Source: Chitinophagaceae bacterium
Lineage (GTDB): Bacteria; Bacteroidota; Bacteroidia; Chitinophagales; Chitinophagaceae
Direction of reading: 5' to 3'
Length of the DNA: 12,253 nucleotides
Assembly (NCBI GenBank): GCA_947468255.1
Contig: CANIMM010000065.1
Span: forward strand, 1-12,253
Shown one piece after another: positions 6,990 to 12,253 of the stretch (positions are counted from its first letter, which is position 1; the number at the start of each line of letters is the position of its first letter). The notes under the pieces are model-generated. The model had not been told where the DNA came from and made no database searches. It saw only the letters and a program-made list of their open reading frames with translations. A program made the translations under genes and the position numbers.

Positions 6990-7004
6990 TCGGTAAATTA
7001 CCGA
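6990..7004. repeat. Perfect 15-bp palindrome, operator-like
   Basis: TCGGTAA (6990-6996), a central A, and TTACCGA (6998-7004) form a perfect 7-1-7 palindrome. It sits 69 bp past the stop of the PLP-enzyme gene and about 255 bp before the small winged-helix gene. The short centre makes it a better protein-binding site than an RNA hairpin. No second copy was noticed in the window. Confidence 0.5.
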
Positions 7005-7072
7005 TACAATATTTTTAATTCACGCTGGAATCTAGGAATATATAAATGGGTAGTCGTTTATACAATTGGCCG

Positions 7073-8176
7073 TTAAACGGAAATTTTTCGATTTCGGGCA
7101 ATCACTTTCCATTCATCCACTGCATTGTTTTTCTCGATAATCACTGCAGCCTCGTACAAGGCAACTGTAGGACAAATATGAACTGGTACTCCATACAATA
7201 CATTCCCTAAATGATACTGTGCTGCATCGGTCACTTTTACAACGAGATGCTCTTCGCTTTGCGAAATGGGAACTGCATTAGGCGCATTTAAAAAATGAAT
7301 ACGAGGTAAGGGATTTTCTGCTGCCACAGATTTATGACCTAGATCAGTGGTAATGGTATGTTCATCGATAATAGAAACTACCCGAGTAATCACCAGGGCT
7401 GCATAATCAAATGGCTCATCTGGGAATAAGTGTTTGTATCCCCAATCCCAGAAAATAAATGTTCCGGGGCTACACTCTGAATTGATTAGCTCTGCATGAA
7501 TGGGGAATGTAGGGGAGCCTCCTGCAACTATCACCAATTTTTTGTTACTAATGGCCTCCATTGTTTCTGCAAGTATTCGCAGTTTGCCAAATTCTATAGC
7601 TACTTGCTGCTTTCGCAATACTATATCGGTAGTTCTGATATGCCCATCATAGGCATGAAGTCCAATTACATTTATGCTACCCAATAACAGAAGCGCTTCA
7701 AACAAAAACAAGGCCTTTGGGGCAACGATGCCGGTTCTATTCATTCCAGTATTCACATCTATAAAAACGTTCAGCGATACGGGATGCCCAGAGGAAATAG
7801 CCAATAAATGCTGAGCTGATTCAATATTGTCTACCACACAGGAAAAGGTAGTAGTGGGGTATTGAATGATCAATTGAATAAAACGACTCGCCTTAGGGCC
7901 AACCGGCTGGTAAGCCAGCAATACATCCTTTGCTCCTGCCAAGGCAAGCATTTCGGCCTCCGCAATGGTGGCGCATTTGAATTTGTAAATCCCTGCCTCC
8001 AGCATCATTTTACACACTTCAGCAATTTTATTGGTTTTCACGTGCGGGCGAAGACGGTCCACATCATTATTTACCATTTGCTTCAATAGCCGGATATTTT
8101 CGTGTACCCGCTCCCGGTAAATGACCAATGCAGGAGAATCGATGGTCTCTATATTATTTATTTCATACCAGTTCAT
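7073..8176 (-). CDS. PLP-dependent D-serine dehydratase / D-threonine aldolase-like enzyme
   Basis: This 367-residue protein has the fold-type III architecture. An alanine-racemase-like TIM barrel (~10-240) is followed by the D-serine-dehydratase-like beta domain (~255-355). RPHVKTNK at 43-50 carries the PLP lysine K47. FIDVNTGMNRTG and GLHAYDGH are further barrel motifs, and AGGSPT binds the cofactor phosphate. Near the C-terminus VHICPTV supplies H333 and C335. This His-x-Cys pair resembles the Zn site of eukaryotic-type D-serine dehydratase, whereas characterised D-threonine aldolases have His-x-Asp. That hints at dehydration, but it is inference. It is last in an operon after the GntP permease and RidA (98 bp gap with no promoter box). 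It acts in the cytoplasm on a small D-hydroxy amino acid. Confidence 0.88.
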   Translation of the reverse strand: MNWYEINNIETIDSPALVIYRERVHENIRLLKQMVNNDVDRLRPHVKTNKIAEVCKMMLEAGIYKFKCATIAEAEMLALAGAKDVLLAYQPVGPKASRFIQLIIQYPTTTFSCVVDNIESAQHLLAISSGHPVSLNVFIDVNTGMNRTGIVAPKALFLFEALLLLGSINVIGLHAYDGHIRTTDIVLRKQQVAIEFGKLRILAETMEAISNKKLVIVAGGSPTFPIHAELINSECSPGTFIFWDWGYKHLFPDEPFDYAALVITRVVSIIDEHTITTDLGHKSVAAENPLPRIHFLNAPNAVPISQSEEHLVVKVTDAAQYHLGNVLYGVPVHICPTVALYEAAVIIEKNNAVDEWKVIARNRKISV

Positions 8177-8252
8177 GATGCTTCTTTTACTCTATCTTGT
8201 TTTTACCCTATTGCTCAGCGTATGGGATACTTTTTTGTTACGAAATAATTAG

Positions 8253-8259
8253 CCCCCCC
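8253..8259. repeat. C7 homopolymer in the ridA / PLP-enzyme gap
   Basis: Seven consecutive Cs lie 15 bp beyond the ridA stop, in the 98 bp spacer before the PLP-enzyme ATG. It is the second G/C homopolymer in the window's intergenic DNA. No promoter or terminator is evident around it. Confidence 0.5.
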
Positions 8260-8274
8260 GAAGTCAGTATCAAT

Positions 8275-8736
8275 TTAGGCTAGCTCGAATAAAGCTTCAA
8301 TTTCCACTGAAATATTATCGGGAAGAGAACCCATTCCTACAGCACTTCTTACGCCAACTCCTAGATCATCCCCCCAGACTTTTGCAAACAATTCGCTGCA
8401 ACCATTGATAACAAAAGGATGTCTTTCAAAACCAGGAGTACAGTTAACCATTCCTAAAACCTTCACCACCCTTTTGATTTTATTGAGCGATCCAAGATGA
8501 TCCATCAGAGTGGCCAAAATAGCTAAACCAACTTGCTGGGCGGCCAGTTTCCCTTCTTCCATCGTCATAGCTTCGCCAATGCGTCCCACTACCAAGGTTC
8601 CGTCAATCTTTAGTGGACCATGTCCAGAAACATAACAAAGGTTTCCGGAAATTAAGCAGGGCTTATATACTCCGATTGGTTTGGGTGCCGGCGGCAATGC
8701 AAGTTGCAATGCTGTAAATCTTTCATCAGCTGTCAT
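8275..8736 (-). CDS. ridA: RidA-family protein (enamine/imine deaminase type)
   Basis: This 153-residue protein starts at ATG 8734-8736. An in-frame TTG at 8752-8754 would add six residues and overlap the permease stop by 4 bases, but the ATG is the simpler start. It belongs to the longer RidA-like subgroup of about 150 residues, with LCYVSGHGPLKIDG, GRIGEAMTMEEGKLAAQQ and RVVKVLGMVNCTPGF followed by HPFVINGCSELF. GVGVRSAVGM contains R130, the position of the arginine that holds the substrate carboxylate in RidA. Classical RidA hydrolyses 2-aminoacrylate and similar enamines released by PLP enzymes (established for RidA, inferred for this subgroup). It sits between the GntP permease (14 bp) and the PLP enzyme, which fits removal of the intermediate that enzyme would release. 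It is cytoplasmic, probably a trimer. Confidence 0.88.
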   Translation of the reverse strand: MTADERFTALQLALPPAPKPIGVYKPCLISGNLCYVSGHGPLKIDGTLVVGRIGEAMTMEEGKLAAQQVGLAILATLMDHLGSLNKIKRVVKVLGMVNCTPGFERHPFVINGCSELFAKVWGDDLGVGVRSAVGMGSLPDNISVEIEALFELA

Positions 8737-8750
8737 ATTAATCTGTATTA

Positions 8751-10067
8751 TCAATGAATAAAATAGTTTAGTGCCAAAACAGAAATCAGCCCCATTATCG
8801 AAACAAGGGTTTCCATCAGCGACCAGGTTTTTAACGTATCCTTTATTGACATATTAAAATATTCCTTAAACATCCAAAAACCAGAATCATTCACATGTGA
8901 AAACATCATGCTTCCTGCACCTGTTACCAATACCATTAGGTTTGGATCGACTCCAGTAGTTAAAATCATTGGAGCCACGATACCAGCAGTAGTTAATCCT
9001 GCTACAGTTGAAGATCCAAGTGATACCCGGATGATCGCTGCAATACTCCATGCAGCTAACAGAGGAGGTATATCCAAATTACGAACTAATACTGCAATTT
9101 GATCGCTAATTCCCGCTTCAATCAACACTTGTTTCAATCCACCTGCCCCACCTACAATCAATAAAATGATGGATATATCTTTTATTGAATCCGTCATAGT
9201 TTGCATGAGGTCTTTAATTTTCTTTCCATTTTTAATACCTAGACTGTAACTCGCAAATAACACGGTAATGGTCATTGCCACAATAGGATCCCCTAATACC
9301 TTGCAAGTTTTAGTGAAAAGGTTTTGAGAGGAAGTGGTAAGGCTTACAATCGTATTGAGCCCAATCAATATCACGGGTAACAATGCAGTAAAAACACTAT
9401 AAAACATCGAAGGAAGTTCTTCGGCAGGCACATCCCTTCCCTTGAAAAGCTCCAATGGCTTTATAGTATATTTTTTTAAGGTAAGTGCAAATAAGGGCCC
9501 TGCAACTAAAATTGTTGGAATAGCTACCAACAAACCGTATAGCAGGGTAAGTCCAAGGTCAGCATTAAATTGTTTAACCAAAACAGTTGGAGAGGGATGG
9601 GGCGGAAGAAACCCATGGGTAACAGACATTGCTGCCAGCATGGGTAAGCCAATATACACAGCAGAAATATTGTATCGATAAGATAGGGTAATGATAAGAG
9701 GAACTACCAACACGAATCCTGTACCATAAAAAAGTGGAATACCGATGATAAAACCAGTCAACAATAAAGCCCATAAAATATATTTCCTCCCAAACATTTC
9801 CATTAAGCCGGTTGCAATTTTTTGGGCGGCACCGCTATCTGCAATTAACTTCCCCAACATGGCCCCTAGTCCAAGTATGATAACAATAGAACCCAATAAA
9901 TCACCTATCCCCTTTTGAAGTGCATTGGTGATCGTGGAGATATCCATTCCATTAGAAAATCCAATCAAAATTGAGACTATAATAAACGCCAGAAATGGAG
10001 AAAGTTTGACCCAGGTAATTAATAAAATTAGCAGCAGGATGCCAATAATAAGGATAATGAAAGACAT
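8751..10067 (-). CDS. gntP: GntP-family permease (gluconate / D-serine type)
   Basis: This 438-residue inner-membrane protein has about 12-14 hydrophobic segments, normal for GntP transporters. Family signatures include GAMLGKLIADSGAAQ (~67-81), THGFLPPHPSPT (~149-160), LGSSTVAGLTTAGIVAP in the C-terminal half, and MMFSHVNDSGFWMFKEYF. The family moves gluconate and related hydroxy acids with protons; DsdX, a member, carries D-serine (established). As the first gene of an operon with RidA and a D-serine-dehydratase/D-threonine-aldolase-like enzyme, uptake of a D-hydroxy amino acid is the more likely job here (inference); no gluconate kinase is near. A -7 candidate lies 23 bp before the ATG. 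The divergent 413 bp region upstream carries a long inverted repeat that may be its control site. Confidence 0.92.
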   Translation of the reverse strand: MSFIILIIGILLLILLITWVKLSPFLAFIIVSILIGFSNGMDISTITNALQKGIGDLLGSIVIILGLGAMLGKLIADSGAAQKIATGLMEMFGRKYILWALLLTGFIIGIPLFYGTGFVLVVPLIITLSYRYNISAVYIGLPMLAAMSVTHGFLPPHPSPTVLVKQFNADLGLTLLYGLLVAIPTILVAGPLFALTLKKYTIKPLELFKGRDVPAEELPSMFYSVFTALLPVILIGLNTIVSLTTSSQNLFTKTCKVLGDPIVAMTITVLFASYSLGIKNGKKIKDLMQTMTDSIKDISIILLIVGGAGGLKQVLIEAGISDQIAVLVRNLDIPPLLAAWSIAAIIRVSLGSSTVAGLTTAGIVAPMILTTGVDPNLMVLVTGAGSMMFSHVNDSGFWMFKEYFNMSIKDTLKTWSLMETLVSIMGLISVLALNYFIH

Positions 10068-10089
10068 AATAGAAATAATAAGTTAGAAC

Positions 10090-10123
10090 TAAAGATATAT
10101 AAAAACATCAGCATCCGGATCAA
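10090..10123 (-). promoter_or_regulatory. Promoter candidate for the gntP-ridA operon
   Basis: On the minus strand TATCTTTA (10097-10090) matches TAnnTTTG except for its last base, with a TTG (10123-10121) 23 bases upstream. The box ends 22 bp before the gntP ATG. The layout equals the YycJ promoter (TTG-N23-TATCTTT). Confidence 0.35.
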
Positions 10124-10197
10124 TGCAATCAAGATCTACTGAAAATAAATCACAACAGGAACAGAAACTAGTTACAAAGACCATTTTGAAATCCCCC

Positions 10198-10281
10198 ATT
10201 GGATAAATGATAGTTTTTTCAATCATTCAATATTTCACTATCTTAGCCCATCAAAGATTGCTTTTATACCATTTATCCAAT
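10198..10281. repeat. Perfect 12-bp inverted repeat with 60-bp spacer
   Basis: ATTGGATAAATG (10198-10209) recurs as its exact reverse complement CATTTATCCAAT (10270-10281). The arms neither extend outward nor inward. The element lies in the middle of the divergent region, about 130 bp from gntP and 200 bp from the acyltransferase. It could be two operator half-sites, a looped structure, or the ends of a small invertible segment. Confidence 0.6.
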
Positions 10282-10393
10282 CACCAATTTTGGAATCAAA
10301 ATATGGCTTACCGAATGGCGTATAGAATTTTTATAAAGCTGCAATACCAAACTAAATTAATTACCCATTTATTTATATAAAAATAATCCATTG

Positions 10394-10424
10394 CCTTTCA
10401 TGAAATATTTATAGCTATGAAAGG
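10394..10424 (+). other. Hairpin in the acyltransferase leader
   Basis: CCTTTCAT (10394-10401) and ATGAAAGG (10417-10424) are perfect 8-base complementary arms with a 15-base AT-rich loop, 56 bp before the ATG of the acyltransferase gene. It could be an operator or a leader hairpin. No T run follows, so it is not a terminator. Confidence 0.35.
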
Positions 10425-10480
10425 TGTAAAAATGGTTGGTGACAGTATCCTTCCTTTTTTAAATTCAATAATCAAAAAAA

Positions 10481-11593
10481 ATGAGACAAACCAACGTATC
10501 AAACAGATTGTATTCTTTGGATGCATTGCGCGGATTTGACATGCTCTGGATAATGGGCGCAGATAGATTATTTCATAGCCTTTCAAAAGTTACTGACAAT
10601 TCCATTATCCAAACCATGAACGTACAGTTGGAGCATGTAGCATGGAATGGATTTGTTGCCTACGACATGATTTTTCCATTGTTTATTTTTATGGCGGGGG
10701 TAGCCACTCCCTTCTCAGTAGGCAATGCATTGGAAAATGGAACTCCTAAAAAGCAATTGCTGTATAGGGTAATCAAAAGAGGCTTATTGTTGATTCTGCT
10801 AGGAGTGCTTTATAATAACGGTGGTTTTGAAATTAAACCACTTGCTGAAATCCGAATCCCGAGTGTACTGGGCAGAATCGGATCCGCTTACCTTTTTGCC
10901 AATATCATTTATTTATATGCAGGTAAAAAAGCTCAGCAAATATGGCTGGCGGCCTTGCTCTTAGGCTACTGGATGCTACTTAGATTTACATCCGCCCCGG
11001 GTTTTGAACTAGGTAACCTGACAATGGAAGGAAACTTTGTTTCGTATGTTGATAGACTACTCATTCCTGGAAGATTGCACCTAACAGTGCATGATCCAGA
11101 AGGGCTACTTTCTACGATTCCCGCAATAGGCACTGGACTGCTAGGCATTATGACCGGAAATGTGTTAAAAAACCATACGGCCACCCCAACAAAGAAAGCA
11201 ATCGGCATTTTCATGGCAGGGGTTATTTCAGTAACCCTTGCACAATTATGGAATCTTGTTTTCCCTATCAATAAAAATCTGTGGACTAGCTCCTTTACAC
11301 TACAGGCAGGAGGATGGAGCATGATGCTAATGGCAATTTTCTATTACATCATTGATGTAAGAGGATATCAAAAATGGGCGTTCTTCTTCAGAGTAATCGG
11401 TATGAACTCCATCCTTATTTACCTATCTGGCGCTGTAATCAAATGGGCATATGCCTCCAAGGCATTGTTAGGCTGGATGGAGCAATTAGCAGGTCCTCCA
11501 TTCGATGCGGTACTAGCTGTAGTCTCTATCTTAATTGTAAAATGGATATTTCTTTACATCATGTACCAAAAGAAAATTTTCCTTAAGATATAA
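10481..11593 (+). CDS. NagX/HGSNAT-like membrane acyltransferase (DUF5009)
   Basis: This 370-residue membrane protein has about ten hydrophobic segments. It opens with RLYSLDALRGFDM (9-21), typical of the DUF5009/heparan-alpha-glucosaminide N-acetyltransferase family. LEHVAWNGFVAYDMIFPLFIFMAGVATPFS follows (50-79), in which H52 aligns with the catalytic His of human HGSNAT, and DPEGLLSTIPAIGTGLLGIMTG is the family's central signature. HGSNAT moves an acetyl group from cytosolic acetyl-CoA to glucosamine across the membrane; bacterial NagX relatives lie in N-acetylglucosamine use loci (family knowledge). Here no nag genes are adjacent, so the acceptor sugar is unknown. The ATG follows an A-rich leader. 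The convergent YhcH-like gene ends 47 bp away. It is an inner-membrane enzyme. Confidence 0.88.
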   Translation: MRQTNVSNRLYSLDALRGFDMLWIMGADRLFHSLSKVTDNSIIQTMNVQLEHVAWNGFVAYDMIFPLFIFMAGVATPFSVGNALENGTPKKQLLYRVIKRGLLLILLGVLYNNGGFEIKPLAEIRIPSVLGRIGSAYLFANIIYLYAGKKAQQIWLAALLLGYWMLLRFTSAPGFELGNLTMEGNFVSYVDRLLIPGRLHLTVHDPEGLLSTIPAIGTGLLGIMTGNVLKNHTATPTKKAIGIFMAGVISVTLAQLWNLVFPINKNLWTSSFTLQAGGWSMMLMAIFYYIIDVRGYQKWAFFFRVIGMNSILIYLSGAVIKWAYASKALLGWMEQLAGPPFDAVLAVVSILIVKWIFLYIMYQKKIFLKI

Positions 11594-11640
11594 AAAACAT
11601 TTAGGCGTTGAGTGACTATTATGGACTCTTTTTTAACTCA

Positions 11641-12252
11641 CTATTCTGCCGCCCTAACCTTGATCACACACTTTTTAACCACTTTATTTCCTCCAGGAGT
11701 AATATTAGGTCGGTGTGTGTCCAAAGGAAAGAACAGAAAAAATGTACCCGGACCAGCAACAAAAAAATTGCCGGATGCTGTATAGAAAGCCAAATCTGTA
11801 TTGATATCATAAGGCTTGGTTACTGTAGCTGCTGCAACTGCGTAGATTCCCATTTTCTCTTCGCCGGAAATGATACATTGAATATCTATATATTTTCGAT
11901 GCGATTCCCAGTTCGTAATTTCAAAATTTTTAGTAGGCGCTTCCGTAACAGAAGCAAATACATTGTCTCCATCAATTAGGTACTTTCCATTTGGAATTGA
12001 GTCGAGCTTATGCTCTTTTAAAAAACTAAAAGCCTTGTCCCAATAAATTTTATTAATCTGATATTGCCTAGCAAACTCCTTTTGATTGATAGAAGCATGA
12101 GGCTGCAACTGGGCGCCATTTAACCATTGTTTTTTATTAAACCATTTTTTAGCATCCTGCTTTGCCCATTCTTTAACAGTTTGCTGAGCAACTGAATCAA
12201 ACGTTGCCAATAACACCAATGCTGCTAAAATCAAACAAATATTTTTTTTCAT
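11641..12252 (-). CDS. Exported YhcH/YjgK/YiaL (TabA)-family protein
   Basis: This 203-residue protein starts at the very edge of the window (ATG 12250-12252). Residues 1-22 are a clear signal peptide (KK, hydrophobic core, cleavage after SVA22 before QQ). Residues ~24-70 are a family-external lead segment rich in W/K/Q, and ~72-203 form the cupin-like YhcH domain. WESHRKYIDIQCIISGEEKMG (115-135) carries H118, D123 and E131, and PLDTHRPNI (177-184) carries H180; these are the family's metal/sugar-site residues. Cytoplasmic members include NanQ (sialic acid anomerase) and EbgC. An exported form would act on a free sugar in the periplasm (inference). The upstream neighbours lie outside the window, and the acyltransferase gene converges from the other side. 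Confidence 0.88.
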   Translation of the reverse strand: MKKNICLILAALVLLATFDSVAQQTVKEWAKQDAKKWFNKKQWLNGAQLQPHASINQKEFARQYQINKIYWDKAFSFLKEHKLDSIPNGKYLIDGDNVFASVTEAPTKNFEITNWESHRKYIDIQCIISGEEKMGIYAVAAATVTKPYDINTDLAFYTASGNFFVAGPGTFFLFFPLDTHRPNITPGGNKVVKKCVIKVRAAE

Positions 12253-12253
12253 A

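Larger units (their letters stand above)
6736..7072. other. Intergenic region upstream of the small winged-helix gene (337 bp)
   Basis: No gene is visible. Contents from left to right are AT-rich possible -7 boxes of the small gene, a G9 homopolymer (6764-6772), a mixed stretch, long A runs near 6935-6950, and a perfect 7-1-7 palindrome at 6990-7004. No clear terminator of the upstream operon is seen, apart from a 5-1-5 palindrome (7070-7080) over the stop codon. Confidence 0.6.
10068..10480. other. Divergent control region between gntP and the acyltransferase gene
   Basis: No gene is supported over these 413 bp. The region holds the gntP promoter candidate, a perfect 12-bp inverted repeat with a 60-bp spacer (10198-10281), a CCAATTTTGG near-palindrome at 10284-10293, and a hairpin in the acyltransferase leader (10394-10424). 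A 25-codon frame at 10303-10380 and an out-of-frame ATG at 10417 have no support. Confidence 0.65.

Noticed and set aside
8737..8754. TTG start for the RidA gene overlapping the gntP stop
   Set aside because: It adds six residues outside the conserved domain. The in-frame ATG at 8734-8736 gives normal family length and a usual 14 bp gap. Translational coupling from the TTG remains possible.
10198..10281. Insertion sequence or MITE ends
   Set aside because: The element is only 84 bp, the arms are 12 bp, no target-site duplication flanks them (bases outside the arms differ), and no second copy exists in the window.
10303..10380. 25-codon plus-strand frame (MAYRMAYRIF...)
   Set aside because: It is too short, has no ribosome site, is built of AT-rich codons, and shows no conservation evidence.
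10966..11322. 118-codon minus-strand frame
   Set aside because: It lies wholly opposite the acyltransferase gene and matches nothing recognisable.
11608..11638. Terminator between the convergent acyltransferase and YhcH-like genes
   Set aside because: There is a TTTTTT run preceded by GAGT...ACTC, but only four pairs form around an 11-base loop, which is too weak to call.
11608..11979. 123-codon plus-strand frame
   Set aside because: It is antisense to the YhcH-like gene, with many Cys and Asn, and has no family motif.

Overview
The window looks like a chromosomal segment of an AT-rich Bacteroidota genome, probably Chitinophagaceae. This placement is inference from protein flavour. Supporting signs are the poor Shine-Dalgarno sequences, the A-rich leaders, Bacteroidota-type -33/-7 promoter candidates (TTG, then a TAnnTTTG-like box), and the set of catabolic genes. 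No rRNA, tRNA, CRISPR array, insertion sequence or phage gene is visible. The segment reads as ordinary chromosome with several small catabolic modules and unusually informative intergenic DNA.

Layout from left to right. (1) Positions 1-2076, minus strand: a FucP-type sugar/H+ symporter followed 11 bp later by an altronate dehydratase (UxaA family) cut by the window edge, i.e. a hexuronate/sugar-acid operon. (2) About 600 bp of non-coding DNA, then panD (aspartate 1-decarboxylase) on the plus strand. (3) 3051-5952, minus strand: a YycJ/WalJ-type metallo-beta-lactamase-fold nuclease, an FAD-dependent DAO-family oxidoreductase, a possible 57-residue membrane peptide, and a ROK kinase resembling polyphosphate glucokinase. 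(4) A gene-poor stretch, 5953-7072, with only a small winged-helix-like protein, a G9 tract just upstream of it, a hairpin and a perfect palindrome. (5) 7073-10067, minus strand: a compact operon of GntP-family permease, RidA-family protein and a PLP-dependent D-serine dehydratase/D-threonine aldolase-like enzyme. (6) A 413 bp divergent promoter region holding a perfect 12-bp inverted repeat. (7) 10481-11593, plus strand: a NagX/HGSNAT-like membrane acyltransferase (DUF5009). (8) 11641-12252, minus strand and convergent: an exported YhcH/TabA-like sugar-binding or anomerase-type protein.

How the genes may work together. The GntP-RidA-PLP operon makes sense as uptake of a small hydroxy D-amino acid, its dehydration or cleavage, and removal of the reactive enamine intermediate by RidA. 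The FucP/UxaA pair would import and dehydrate a sugar or sugar acid. The ROK kinase, the acyltransferase and the YhcH-like protein all fit use of sugars or amino sugars, but nothing in the sequence ties them to one pathway. I do not see an obviously new multi-gene system. The most unusual signals are regulatory: the 12-bp inverted repeat, the G9 tract, the 15-bp palindrome and an apparently leaderless promoter.
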